A stretch of 64,000 nucleotides of DNA from NCBI RefSeq assembly GCF_001653135.1, contig NZ_BDDS01000006.1, forward strand, positions 124,001 to 188,000. Direction: 5' to 3'. Source of the DNA: Pseudoalteromonas neustonica (GTDB lineage Bacteria > Pseudomonadota > Gammaproteobacteria > Enterobacterales > Alteromonadaceae). How positions within the stretch are numbered: the stretch's first letter is position 1; each line of letters opens with the position of its first letter. Position numbers and translations under genes: made by a program. The notes below the pieces were generated by a model, which made no database searches, was not told the DNA's origin, and worked only from the letters and a program-made list of their open reading frames with translations. Below are positions 36,841-45,741 of the stretch, one piece after another.

Positions 36841-37287
36841 CTATTTTGGAGGCGAAGGCGGGCCTGGTGGAGCCTTTTTCGCTGACTCAAAACTAACGAG
36901 CTCTGTTAATTTATAATCTTTCCAATTAGCGCAAAAAATCATGTTTGATCGATCTTTTTTTGTTGTATTGTAAGATAGAGAAATTTCGATTTGATCAATA
37001 TGCTTGTTAGCTACTCTTACGTAAGATTGATAGTAATCACCAATATAACTACGAGATTCTCTTATATCTAAGCTAACTTCAAATTCACCTTCCACACTCG
37101 CTGTAATATTACTTAAAAATGCATCACCTTTTTGTATTGGCGATAATATTTCAAATTCTCTAAGTGCTTGTAGGCTATTACTCTGAGCTTCAAATTCAAC
37201 AGCAAAAGGTAAAAATTCTTTTTGTTCCTTACCACATGCAAAAATGTTTAAGCTAAAAAAGAACAATAATCCTAAAAGTCTGCACAT
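36841..37287 (-). CDS. Hypothetical lipoprotein
   Basis: 148 residues with a lipoprotein-type signal (LLGLLFFFSLNIFAC, Cys18 preceded by IFA). The mature part is a beta-rich domain (SVEGEFEVSLDIRESRSYIG, QIEISLSYNTTKK) and the C-terminus is a short proline-rich tail (APPGPPSPPK). No named family recognised. It is 85 bp upstream of the Cys/Gly-tail protein gene and separated from it by that gene's own promoter. Confidence 0.65.
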   Translation of the reverse strand: MCRLLGLLFFFSLNIFACGKEQKEFLPFAVEFEAQSNSLQALREFEILSPIQKGDAFLSNITASVEGEFEVSLDIRESRSYIGDYYQSYVRVANKHIDQIEISLSYNTTKKDRSNMIFCANWKDYKLTELVSFESAKKAPPGPPSPPK

Positions 37288-37460
37288 ATATTTTCCTTAA
37301 TAAATCACGAGACTGAAGCTCTTCAAAAGCAGCTCGATTTTGTTTATACATAATTGGGGGAGTTCGTAATATAGCATCGTGTAACCTATACGCTATTAAA
37401 ACAGTCTTAGAAAACGATCCGCTTTCCCCACGATATCATGGAAGCAGGCCTTGTTAACTG

Positions 37461-38018
37461 TTAACAAGCACGGTGTTTCCAGTCAAATTGCACAATATTA
37501 ACCTTTTGATTAGTAGTACCATCCCACTCTAAAGTGAACCCTGCTCTTTGTAACTCTTGCTGAATAGTTTGCGCTACTTTAATTTTTTCAGGTACATCGC
37601 CATCAACGTGCTCATAAGCGAGCATTAAACCACCGCCAGAAACAGCTCTTTCTAGATCTTGACCATGATAGAAGCAATAGCCAAAGAATGCCCCCTTCGG
37701 GTAAGCCATCAATTCTTCCATTGAATCGTCATGTCCATCAGAGATCGTATAGCCCGCATTATGTAAGCAGTGAATACCATTACGATTAAGTGCTTGAAAA
37801 ACACTTTCTAACCGATCTGCATCTGTAACTTGAGGTCAATGTTTTTCAGCTTCAAACTTTTTCTTAAATTCAATACTTACGAATTCACGAAGCACCCTTT
37901 CATCAGCGTCCTCTTCAAATAAATCAGAAATAATCCCTTGAATTTCATCTGGCGTATCAAAACCGCCCCAAACATGAGTCTTAATAGTATCTAATATATA
38001 TTGATTCACTTCATTCAT
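37461..38018 (-). pseudogene. DUF6891-like gene interrupted by an in-frame TGA
   Basis: A single frame runs from ATG 38018 (AGGGA 6 nt upstream) to the stop at 37461, broken only by a TGA at 37836-37838. The two halves read VNQYILDTIKTHVWGGFDTP..KKFEAEKH, then stop, then PQVTDADRLESVFQALNRNG..GYTISDGHDD..FGYCFYHGQDLE. This is the layout of the DUF6891 family, in which a Trp commonly precedes P-x-VTD-x-DRL, so TGG probably mutated to TGA. No ribosome site supports separate translation of the second half. Function unknown; the family is common in accessory regions. Confidence 0.75.
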
Positions 38019-38156
38019 GTTATTTCCCTTTAACAAAATAAATACAGGCGTAGTTATTGATAATTTGTTAGAACGCTAATCTTTATACTTGAATTCAAGA
38101 ACTAATAACGTCTTCTCAAAGCTCACTTTCAACTTTTTAAGATGATAGATTACACT

Positions 38157-38771
38157 TTATATACTCGGCCGATTTAATTCAAATATACTCTGCGTTGTGG
38201 CAAAATAATCTCCGCCTAATTTACCAACGGCATTCAAAGCTATGGGGTTGATATAACCGTCAGTTAATACACGCTCATCAATGTAAATTCCCACAATGTC
38301 TAATAGCATCATTTGTCCGCCGCTGGGCTCTTTTGAAATAGAGATTACTTCACGTAGCGTACACTCATAACGTACTTTGGCAGCTTTTACACTTAATGGC
38401 TGCACATATTTACTAGTCTCTGAGGTAATACCAGCCGCTTCAAACTCACTCACATTTGTTGGGTAATTTGCGCAACTTTGATTCATTTTTTCAACAAGTT
38501 TATGGCTAACAATATTCACCACACATTGCTTAGTGGCTAATAGATTACTTAGGGTGTCTTTATTACTTTTATCACTGGGGTTTACTTGTGTCACACTTAA
38601 CACTGGCGGGTTAACACTGGCGACGGTAAAAAATGAATATGGTGCAATATTGTCAACTCCAGTTTCACTTACCGTACTTATCCACGCAATCGGCCGTGGC
38701 GTGATCCCGCCAACCAGCTTACTGTAAACACTTTTTTGCTCTAATGGATCAGTTAAATCAAAATACACCAT
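38157..38771 (-). CDS. Flavin reductase-like (FMN-binding split barrel) protein
   Basis: 204 residues of the flavin-reductase-like family: GGITPRPIAWISTVSETGVDNIAPYSFF is the diagnostic FMN-site region, followed by NPPVLSV and STKQCVVNIVS-type strands. Members bind FMN and reduce it with NAD(P)H or act as flavin-dependent oxidoreductases. The start is uncertain among three near codons: GTG 38774, ATG 38771 and GTG 38768, the last best spaced from AGAGG. It is divergent from the photolyase operon with 80 bp between, so the two units may share a control region; no operator was identified. Confidence 0.85.
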   Translation of the reverse strand: MVYFDLTDPLEQKSVYSKLVGGITPRPIAWISTVSETGVDNIAPYSFFTVASVNPPVLSVTQVNPSDKSNKDTLSNLLATKQCVVNIVSHKLVEKMNQSCANYPTNVSEFEAAGITSETSKYVQPLSVKAAKVRYECTLREVISISKEPSGGQMMLLDIVGIYIDERVLTDGYINPIALNAVGKLGGDYFATTQSIFELNRPSI

Positions 38772-38850
38772 CACCTCTTTAAAAATTAAATTTAACGTAC
38801 TAATAAACGTGTTTTTACTTTGTTACGTATTGAACTCAAAGTAAATAAAA

Positions 38851-40194
38851 ATGACTGTATTGGCACATTATTTTATGACACATTCTTTATATTGGTTTAC
38901 CCATGATTTGCGGCTCAACGACAATCAGCTATTAAAATTAGCCTGCGAGCAAAAGACACCATTGAGTTTTGTGTACTGCGTTGACCCTAAATGGTTCAAA
39001 ACTACCCGCTTTGCCAGCCAAACTATGGGCAAATACAGGTGGCAATTTTTAGTGAGCACTTTGCGTGATTTAGACGCCCAACTTAAAAGCTATGGGCAGC
39101 ATTTAGTGGTTTATCATCAACCGGCTTATGAGGTTATTAGTCATTACTACCATCATCACAATGTGCGAACGCTTTATTGTAGTGAGCAAATTGGTTTTAA
39201 TGAACGACAGTCACTATCTGCTATTGGTAACATATTTGATGACCTAAAAATAAACCAAGCAAATACTTTTACTTTATATGATGAACATCAACTGCCATTT
39301 TCAGGTAATGACCTCCCCGCAACATTTAGCAAATTTCGTAAAATAATAGAACATCACGAACCACAAATTCTTGCGCCAATTAATACCCCAACGTATTTGC
39401 CGCCGCCACTCATTGCCCCAATGCCATGGCCTAAGACATTACCAGAGATAAAAAAGTGGGCTGTATCTTCACAATTTATTGGCGGTGAGCAAGCTGCTAT
39501 GGAGCACTTAAACCACTATTTTACTGGGGATGCTGCATCGAATTACAAGCAAACCCGTAATGCACTTGATGGGGTAGAAAATTCGACTAAATTTTCGCTA
39601 TGGTTAGCTAATGGCAATCTATCTGTACGCCTAATTATTGCTGCGTTACACGATTACGAACAAAAACATGGCGCCAACGACTCCACCTATTGGATTTTCT
39701 TTGAGCTACTTTGGCGTGAATATTTTCAGCTTTACAGCGTGTGCTACGGTAAAAAACTATTTTCATTTAAAGGCATTGGCAGCAAAAAACCGTTAACTAG
39801 CTTTTATTCACAACGGTTTAAACAATGGTGTCTAGGCACCACGCCCTACCCTATTGTCAATGCGTGCATGAAACAGCTTAACCAAACGGGTTATATGTCT
39901 AACCGAGGTCGCCAGTTGGTAGCAAGTTGCCTTGTGCATGAGCTTAATCTAGATTGGCGTTTTGGGGCCGCTTACTTTGAACAGCAACTAATTGATTATG
40001 ATGTAGCGGCAAATTGGGGCAACTGGCAGTACTTAGCTGGGGTTGGCGCAGACCCACGTGCTGGGCGTCATTTTAATTTAGCTAAACAAACGCAAATGTA
40101 CGACCCTCACAATACCTTTATTAATCATTGGCGAGGAAATAATGTACAAAGCTTAGATTCTTCAGATGCCGCCGACTGGCCACTAAGTAGTTAA
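38851..40194 (+). CDS. Cryptochrome/photolyase of the DASH type
   Basis: 447 residues: Rossmann-type antenna domain about 10-140 ([16 protein letters not shown]) and helical FAD domain about 200-430. The FAD-site segment [23 protein letters not shown] is typical of Cry-DASH proteins; [14 protein letters not shown] and [23 protein letters not shown] also match. Cry-DASH proteins repair pyrimidine dimers in single-stranded or loop DNA and may have signalling roles. The start is either ATG 38851 or ATG 38875; neither has a clear ribosome site and the second fits the family start. First gene of a three-gene operon (next start 2 bp after its stop). Confidence 0.9.
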   Translation: MTVLAHYFMTHSLYWFTHDLRLNDNQLLKLACEQKTPLSFVYCVDPKWFKTTRFASQTMGKYRWQFLVSTLRDLDAQLKSYGQHLVVYHQPAYEVISHYYHHHNVRTLYCSEQIGFNERQSLSAIGNIFDDLKINQANTFTLYDEHQLPFSGNDLPATFSKFRKIIEHHEPQILAPINTPTYLPPPLIAPMPWPKTLPEIKKWAVSSQFIGGEQAAMEHLNHYFTGDAASNYKQTRNALDGVENSTKFSLWLANGNLSVRLIIAALHDYEQKHGANDSTYWIFFELLWREYFQLYSVCYGKKLFSFKGIGSKKPLTSFYSQRFKQWCLGTTPYPIVNACMKQLNQTGYMSNRGRQLVASCLVHELNLDWRFGAAYFEQQLIDYDVAANWGNWQYLAGVGADPRAGRHFNLAKQTQMYDPHNTFINHWRGNNVQSLDSSDAADWPLSS

Positions 40195-40196
40195 CA

Positions 40197-41723
40197 ATGC
40201 AAAATAAAATTAATATTGTGTGGTTTAAGCGTGACTTGCGTTTATCTGATCATCAGCCATTAAAAAGTGCCTTTGAAAGCTCGCTGCCTACATTATTGAT
40301 CTATAACTTTGAACCATTATTACTTAATGACAGTCATTATAACGAGCGTCATTGGCGGTTTGTATATCAGTCAATTGCTGATATGAACCAGCAGCTAAAA
40401 CGCTTCAATACCACTATTTACACCTTTAGCTGCGCAATGGAAAACTTACTTAACTCTTTAAATCAAGAGTTTGAAATTGTTAACCTATTTAGTCATCAAG
40501 AGATTGGCTTAAATAATACTTTTGAGCGCGATAAAGCAATAAAAGCATGGTGCAAGGATCACACTGTTCAATGGCTTGAAACCCCAACAGGCGCAGTAAT
40601 TAGAGGGGCAACAAACCGCAACCAATGGAACGAGCAATGGCAGCAAACAATGCAAAGCACTATTGCAATCCCAAATTGGAAACGCGTTAACAGTGTAACC
40701 TTAAGTGGTTATGCCCCACCTTGTTTACCTAAAAACTACACTCACTCTGATGATAACTTTCAACTTGGCGGGGCGATGCAAGCACGCCAGGTTATGCAGA
40801 GCTTTTTTGAAGTCCGTGGTAAAGGCTATCAAAAAGGCATTTCAAGCCCGAGTTTAAGCCAAACTCATTGCTCGCGGCTCTCTCCTTACTTGGCATGGGG
40901 CAATATAAGCCTTAGGCAAGTATATCAAACGGCAATCGACACTTATCATTCTAAGCACCCTGACAAAAAAGGCTGGAAGCGTCCATTAGCTGCGTTTGTT
41001 TCGCGCTTACATTGGCACTGCCATTTCATGCAAAAGTTTGAAAGTGAATGCAGTATGGAGTTTGTAGCCCTTAACCCCGGTTATCATGTATTCCCTTATC
41101 GCGATGACAAACACGTAACAACCGACTTAGCGCGCTGGGCACAAGGGCAAACAGGTATTCCCATTATTGATGCTTGCATGCGCTGTTTAAAACACACAGG
41201 CTATATTAACTTTAGAATGCGAGCGATGCTGGTCAGTTTTGTTACACACCACTTAAACATTAGCTGGCAACAGGCAAGCTTGCCTTTAGCGAATTACTTT
41301 TTAGACTTTGAGCCCGGTATTCACTACCCGCAAATTCAAATGCAAGCCTCTGTGACAGGTATAAATACCATTCGCCATTACAATCCAATCAAGCAATCTG
41401 AAGATCAAGATCCAACCGGTGCGTTTATTAAAAAGTGGTGTCCAGAGCTTGAAAAACTCCCCATTGAGTACTTGCATGAACCTTGGATGCAAACGCCTAT
41501 GGAAGCCTTATTTAACGATTTTAAAGTAGGTAAAGATTACCCAGAGCCCATGATGGATTTAACTAAGGCGTCTAAAGAAGCCCGTCTAAGGCTCTGGCAA
41601 TACCGCGAACGAATTGACGTAAAACGCGCCATTCCCGGTATTTTAAAAAAGCACGTTAGTATCGCCCCAAAGATAAAAAGCACAACCAAAAACAAAGATA
41701 AAAAAAATAGCAATGGCGCATAA
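40197..41723 (+). CDS. Cryptochrome/deoxyribodipyrimidine photolyase family protein
   Basis: 508 residues: antenna domain ([19 protein letters not shown]) and FAD-binding helical domain ([59 protein letters not shown]). The WHCHF variant and long C-terminal part ([11 protein letters not shown]) place it outside the classical E. coli PhrB type, in a group often annotated cryptochrome/photolyase family. It ends in a lysine-rich tail ([15 protein letters not shown]). It follows the Cry-DASH gene by 2 bp and overlaps the DUF2256 gene by 11 bp, so all three should be translated from one mRNA. Confidence 0.9.
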   Translation: MQNKINIVWFKRDLRLSDHQPLKSAFESSLPTLLIYNFEPLLLNDSHYNERHWRFVYQSIADMNQQLKRFNTTIYTFSCAMENLLNSLNQEFEIVNLFSHQEIGLNNTFERDKAIKAWCKDHTVQWLETPTGAVIRGATNRNQWNEQWQQTMQSTIAIPNWKRVNSVTLSGYAPPCLPKNYTHSDDNFQLGGAMQARQVMQSFFEVRGKGYQKGISSPSLSQTHCSRLSPYLAWGNISLRQVYQTAIDTYHSKHPDKKGWKRPLAAFVSRLHWHCHFMQKFESECSMEFVALNPGYHVFPYRDDKHVTTDLARWAQGQTGIPIIDACMRCLKHTGYINFRMRAMLVSFVTHHLNISWQQASLPLANYFLDFEPGIHYPQIQMQASVTGINTIRHYNPIKQSEDQDPTGAFIKKWCPELEKLPIEYLHEPWMQTPMEALFNDFKVGKDYPEPMMDLTKASKEARLRLWQYRERIDVKRAIPGILKKHVSIAPKIKSTTKNKDKKNSNGA

Positions 41724-41856
41724 AAAACTACATTTACCACAAAAAACTTGCCCTATTTGCAAACGTGATTTTACTTGGCGTAAAAAATGGCTGCGCGATT
41801 GGGATAACGTAACTTACTGCTCACAGCGATGTAAGCGCCATTTAGCTAAGTCTTAA
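41713..41856 (+). CDS. DUF2256 zinc-ribbon-like small protein
   Basis: A 47-residue protein, [20 protein letters not shown] then [20 protein letters not shown], of the DUF2256 family. Four cysteines (13, 16, 36, 40) in a C-x2-C ... C-x3-C arrangement suggest a zinc site; the rest is basic and tryptophan-rich, compatible with nucleic-acid contact. Its ATG lies inside the end of the photolyase gene (stop at 41723), indicating translational coupling. DUF2256 genes are commonly found beside photolyase/cryptochrome genes, which suggests a role in the same light-dependent repair pathway; the role itself is unknown. Confidence 0.9.
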   Translation: MAHKKLHLPQKTCPICKRDFTWRKKWLRDWDNVTYCSQRCKRHLAKS

Positions 41857-41866
41857 ATCTAAGCAA

Positions 41867-42427
41867 TTAGCTACTTGCCCCTACTCCATTTAAGAACGTA
41901 GCATAAGCTAGGTTTGAAGCCGATTCAGGGCTGTGCTCACCGCTATGTATTGCTTGATAACCCACCCAAAGTAAGCCTTCAAATAAATGAAAAACCCATG
42001 ACACTGAAAAATTATCACTAATTTTTTTGTGTTTAATCACTAAACTAATTAATTCACGCATTTCATCATTTTGCTGCTTAGAGCGGGCTTGAAAGTCAGC
42101 ATCATCTATCAACACTTGTTCCATTTTTGAAAGAAACGAAAACTCAGCAAATAAAGGCATTGTATTTTTTAGTATTAACCTAAGCGCATCAAGATGATCT
42201 TTCGCTTGGCGGTCAACATCTTTATTAACACTATCGAATCGCTCTAAACAATAAAATGCGATTGCCTTTTGGAGTATTTCTTTACTCTCAAAATGACGGT
42301 ATACAGTTGCTCTACCAACGTTAGCGTGTTTAGCGATATCAACCAATGTGGCGTCAGCGTTTTGTAAAAACAACTTAAGCCCAGCTTGAATAATGAGCTG
42401 CTTTGAACGAGAAATACGCACATCCAT
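41867..42427 (-). CDS. TetR-family transcriptional repressor
   Basis: 186 residues. N-terminal helix-turn-helix: LIIQAGLKLFLQNADATLVDI, then AKHANVGRATVYRHFESKEIL; the remainder is the helical ligand-binding/dimer domain (about 60-186). It is divergent from the DUF418 gene at 42519, and two matching 18-bp inverted repeats occupy the 91-bp gap, so it most likely represses both its own gene and the neighbour. Ligand unknown. Ends 10 bp from the convergent DUF2256 stop. Confidence 0.92.
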   Translation of the reverse strand: MDVRISRSKQLIIQAGLKLFLQNADATLVDIAKHANVGRATVYRHFESKEILQKAIAFYCLERFDSVNKDVDRQAKDHLDALRLILKNTMPLFAEFSFLSKMEQVLIDDADFQARSKQQNDEMRELISLVIKHKKISDNFSVSWVFHLFEGLLWVGYQAIHSGEHSPESASNLAYATFLNGVGASS

Positions 42428-42430
42428 TTT

Positions 42431-42484
42431 TGAGACACCTTTGTATCATATATATTGTTACTGCTATGATACACAAGTGTATTA
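42431..42484. promoter_or_regulatory. Two TetR-type operators in the divergent gap
   Basis: O1 at 42431-42448 reads TGAGACACCTTTGTATCA and O2 at 42467-42484 reads TGATACACAAGTGTATTA. Both are imperfect inverted repeats of a common 18-bp form TGATACACNNGTGTATCA, with centres 36 bp apart (about 3.5 helical turns). In addition TGTATCATA (42442-42450) and TATGATACA (42465-42473) are perfect complements across the gap. Autoregulation by the adjacent TetR protein is the natural reading. Confidence 0.7.
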
Positions 42485-42518
42485 AAACTTAGCCTCAACT
42501 TCAATCAGGAGAACACTA

Positions 42519-43595
42519 TTGAACCGCATGATCGCTATCGATATTGCTCGCGCACTTGCTATATTTGGCATGGTTATTGTGAATTTTAAAATTGCTATGA
42601 ATGTACAGCCAGGCAATTCTCCCTTGTACCTTTTTTCTAGTTTATTTGAAGGTCGAGCATCTGCATTGTTTGTTATTTTAGCAGGCATAGGCATCACCTT
42701 TATGACACTCAAGGCGCGTCAATCTGGTTTATCTTCAGAAGTAACCAAATCAAAGTGGTCACTGATCAAGCGTGCTGTGTTACTCATGTTGATTGGCTTA
42801 GCCTATGTGCCCATTTGGGAAGCCGATATTCTCCATTTTTACGGTGTCTATTTTATTATTGCTGCCTGTATATTCACTCTAAGTAATAGAGTGCTATTAT
42901 TGATAAGTGGCTTTTTTGTGTTAGCCTTTCCGCTGTTATTAATATGTTTTGATTACAGTTATGGCTGGGATTGGAATACGTTAACCTATCATGGTTTTTG
43001 GACTGTAGATGGTATGTTAAGGCATGTATTTTTTAATGGCTTTCATCCTGTTTTTCCATGGTGCGTTTTTTTGGTTTTTGGCATGTGGTTAGGTAGACAA
43101 GATTTACTTGATTCTCAATTTAGAAAGCAATTATTAATAGGCTCAATCGCTGTACTACTTATCACTGAGTTGCTTTTTTACGGCCTAAGGTTATTAACTA
43201 AAACACACGCTGAATTAGGAATAGATTTAGAACTGAGCAGCTTTTTATTAAGTACGTCTATCATACCGCCTTTACCTCAATATATGCTCAGCGCGACAAG
43301 CTCATCGGTTATCGTGTTAGTAGGTTGTTTTTATTTTACTGATACATTTCAAACAAACAAATTAAGCCATTGGTTAAAACAAACCGGGCAAATATCGTTA
43401 ACACTCTATGTGGCGCACGTACTTGTTGGCATGGGGGTTTTAGAATCATTGGGACTATTAAATAATCAAACAATTGGTATGGCGTTATTCTCAGCCCTAT
43501 TGTTTTGCCTGTTTAGCATCATTTTTAGTGTTTGCTGGTTAAATAAATTTAAAGCCGGACCGCTTGAGTGGGTATTTAAAAAACTCATCAGGTAA
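42519..43595 (+). CDS. DUF418-family polytopic membrane protein (YeiB-like)
   Basis: 358 residues with about ten hydrophobic segments. The N-terminus IAIDIARALAIFGMVIVNF and FEGRASALFVILAGIG match the acyltransferase-like N-terminal half, and the C-terminus GPLEWVFKKLIR matches the DUF418 end. Family members are inner-membrane proteins of unknown activity, possibly transferring acyl groups. The translation start appears to be TTG at 42519: AGGAG lies 7 nt upstream, whereas the first ATG (42528) is 16 nt from it. Likely repressed by the divergent TetR protein. Confidence 0.85.
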   Translation: MNRMIAIDIARALAIFGMVIVNFKIAMNVQPGNSPLYLFSSLFEGRASALFVILAGIGITFMTLKARQSGLSSEVTKSKWSLIKRAVLLMLIGLAYVPIWEADILHFYGVYFIIAACIFTLSNRVLLLISGFFVLAFPLLLICFDYSYGWDWNTLTYHGFWTVDGMLRHVFFNGFHPVFPWCVFLVFGMWLGRQDLLDSQFRKQLLIGSIAVLLITELLFYGLRLLTKTHAELGIDLELSSFLLSTSIIPPLPQYMLSATSSSVIVLVGCFYFTDTFQTNKLSHWLKQTGQISLTLYVAHVLVGMGVLESLGLLNNQTIGMALFSALLFCLFSIIFSVCWLNKFKAGPLEWVFKKLIR

Positions 43596-43691
43596 GCGTA
43601 ATTCTCAACTATAAAAAAACTAATTAATTTACACACTCTTTGCACATTCTCTTTATATGCTAATTTAAACCCTTAGCTTAGAGATACTACA

Positions 43692-44687
43692 ATGAGTAAA
43701 AAATTATTTAAAACAAAGTCTGCAATTACAATACTTTTAACTTTACTCGTCACTGGTTGCGGTAGTTCAGAAGATAGTACAACCGCAACGACAGACTCCG
43801 GCTCAGACACAACAACGAATACTAATTCAGACATTGTTGTAGAAGTTAATCCACTAAACTTTACAAGCGGGGCACTAGATTCAGAAGTAGCAACCCAAAC
43901 ATGTACCCTGACCAATAACGAAGAAGCACAGTGCTATGAAATTCAAATAGCTGGCGCGCCTGCTAGCCATGAAATTGGTATTTTTTGCCCTAGATATACG
44001 ACTTCAAATGCAGATGAAGCTGGTATTTGGTTTGACGGCGATGGGCAAGTTTATGATTTAACTGGTGAGTTTATTACCAATCTAGATACTCATTACAACG
44101 ACAGTAACTGGAAGTTGTATAACGAAAGCACCGGTAAAGTTAACGTCACCACGACAGAAGCCTCGTGCGCAGGAGCCGCAAGGCCTGATGTTGAAGAGCA
44201 ATATCAAAATCACTGTGTGGAGTGTGCTATTGACTATGTTGATGGTGGAATTAGTCAAACCGTACTCATCCCGATTACACCTGTAAAGGCAAGCAGCCCT
44301 ATTTCAATTGGCCGTGATAATATAGGTATTTCATTAAATGGAGTTGCACTTGCACCACCTGCACCTGTAGATGCCATTTTAGGCGCTTACACAATCGCTG
44401 CGTTTGATGACTGTGCAGGCCATATCAACTTAGTCGAAGGCTATCATTATCATGGTGCTGCTGGTTGCAGTGAAACACTAGAACAATCAAACGGTCATGC
44501 TGGCATGTTAGGTTATGCGTTAGACGGATATGGTATTTTTGGTATGGTTGATAGCCAAGGAAATGAAGACAATGACCTTGATTCATGTCGTGGCCACTAC
44601 GATGAAACTAGGGGCTATCATTATCATTCAGCAAGCATTGCTGAAAACATGTTTATTGGTTGTTACAGCGGCGAAATAGCAAGGTAA
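43692..44687 (+). CDS. YHYH-domain lipoprotein
   Basis: 331 residues. Lipoprotein signal (AITILLTLLVTGC, Cys23), then a 30-residue Ser/Thr/Asp linker and a YHYH domain. The name-giving motif occurs twice, GYHYHGAAGC at about 251 and GYHYHSAS at about 309, in an otherwise Asp/Gly/Cys-rich setting (AFDDCAGHINLVEGYHYH; DLDSCRGHYDETRGYHYH). Histidine clusters plus paired cysteines suggest metal binding outside the cytoplasm, but no activity is established for the family. It is followed at 9-12 bp by a small secreted cysteine-containing protein gene, probably in one operon. Confidence 0.85.
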   Translation: MSKKLFKTKSAITILLTLLVTGCGSSEDSTTATTDSGSDTTTNTNSDIVVEVNPLNFTSGALDSEVATQTCTLTNNEEAQCYEIQIAGAPASHEIGIFCPRYTTSNADEAGIWFDGDGQVYDLTGEFITNLDTHYNDSNWKLYNESTGKVNVTTTEASCAGAARPDVEEQYQNHCVECAIDYVDGGISQTVLIPITPVKASSPISIGRDNIGISLNGVALAPPAPVDAILGAYTIAAFDDCAGHINLVEGYHYHGAAGCSETLEQSNGHAGMLGYALDGYGIFGMVDSQGNEDNDLDSCRGHYDETRGYHYHSASIAENMFIGCYSGEIAR

Positions 44688-44699
44688 TAGGAGTTTATG

Positions 44700-44999
44700 A
44701 TGAAAACACATTTAAAATTAGTCACGGTATTATTTTCCTCAACCATTGCTCTTTTTTATACTGCAAGCAGCCTTGCTCATGCTGCTCACGGTACGAATCA
44801 GCCATGGCATGCCTGTGAGGAAAAAAAACTTAATCAAAGTTGCCAATATGAGTTAGTAAATAAACTCTATATTGGCAGCTGCCAAGCAGCAAATAAAGTA
44901 TTAATGTGTGTGCGAAACCAACCCATTATTGATATAAAAAACCAGCACAAAACTCAACAAAGCGCAGGCACTAATGAGCATGCTAAAAAGAATGAGTAA
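44700..44999 (+). CDS. Small secreted cysteine-containing protein, YHYH partner
   Basis: 99 residues with a signal peptide (VTVLFSSTIALFYTASSLAHA) and a short mature part: HGTNQPWHACEEKKLNQSCQ, then YELVNKLYIGSCQAANKVLMCV with four cysteines, ending in a charged tail. The W-x-ACE..L-x-x-x-C..GSCQ..LMCV spacing looks like a small disulphide-stapled domain. No family name known to me. It starts 12 bp after the YHYH gene with AGGAG 6 nt before the ATG at 44700 (another ATG is 3 nt earlier), so translation is probably coupled and the pair may work together in the periplasm. Confidence 0.7.
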   Translation: MKTHLKLVTVLFSSTIALFYTASSLAHAAHGTNQPWHACEEKKLNQSCQYELVNKLYIGSCQAANKVLMCVRNQPIIDIKNQHKTQQSAGTNEHAKKNE

Positions 45000-45019
45000 A
45001 AGTAAAACTGAGTTAGACT

Positions 45020-45741
45020 CTATTTACGCCATAGATTTTTAGACCTGTAGGCTGTAGGCGTTACGCTCATGTGCGCCTTAAACACTTTATTAAAATAACA
45101 AGCACTTTTAAAGCCTGATAAACTAGATACACAATCAATACTTAATCGTGTAGTCGCTAATAAGTGCCGTGACTTCTCTAACCTTAGTAAATTAACCTGA
45201 GCACTAAAACTGCTACCCAAATATGTTTTAAATAAGCGCTTTAAAGTTGCATTACTGACGTTTGCCTGTTTTGCTGTTTTTGTTAAGTTCGGTACGTTTT
45301 TAATATTTTCAGATATATACCCAAGCCACCTCAAGATGCAGGATTCAGCGTTTCACAGGGGCTTAATATCAAGGCGTTACTTTGCAAGAATGGCCATCCC
45401 TTTTAAGAAGTAACAACGATGAGAGTAAGTGCCTGTGAAACGCCCTAGGGGTTGGTTTAAAAGCGATTTATACTGCGTTATTGATTTTAACAATAGAACC
45501 ACTATTACTTGCAATCAATGCCTTGCCTAAATCGCTTTTAATTCCAACTGAAACTCGCATCTTGAGGTGGTTTGGGTATATAACTCAGCGCATGTGTCAG
45601 CCTAGGATCTAACTGATGCCCATTTTTGTAACCACTTTCTGTACTAGGTAAGTTTTGCAAACCTTTCAGTAGGGTTATTAATTTTGCTAACTTATCGAGT
45701 GGATGTTTCGCAGCTGCTAGCAAAAACAAAGCGTTGATCAT
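45020..45741 (-). pseudogene. AraC-family regulator gene split by element A6
   Basis: Two parts on the minus strand: 45581-45741 (AAKHPLDKLAKLITLL ... LDPRLTHALSYI) and 45020-45315 (SENIKNVPNLTKTAKQANVS, ATLKRLFKTYLGSSF, FKSACYFNKVFKAHMSVTPT). The second is an AraC two-helix-turn-helix domain; the split is in its first helix. Deleting element A6 with one TA copy joins ..THALSYI and SENIKN.. in frame. Upstream of 45741 another frame (ILTEYTLFIINESHTFFVEK, about 45745-45810) looks like a cupin-domain remnant, shifted relative to the first part, so the gene has further damage. Not expected to make a working regulator. Confidence 0.8.
45316..45580 (-). repeat. Family A inverted-repeat element, copy A6 (reverse), inside AraC gene
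   Basis: 265 bp with ends TATACCCAAGCCACCT and AGGTGGTTTGGGTATA, flanked by extra TA on both sides. Host codons TAT ATA are present on both sides; frame restoration requires a net removal consistent with a TA duplication and an element starting TACCC and ending GGGTA. Confidence 0.92.

Noticed and set aside
37836..37838. TGA in the DUF6891-like gene as a selenocysteine codon.
   Set aside because: No SECIS-like hairpin follows, and the aligned residue in the family is normally Trp, not Cys.
886..45580. The repeated A and B elements as a CRISPR array or REP/BIME clusters.
   Set aside because: Copies are single, widely separated, 260-277 bp long, with terminal inverted repeats and TA flanks; no regular spacing or spacers.
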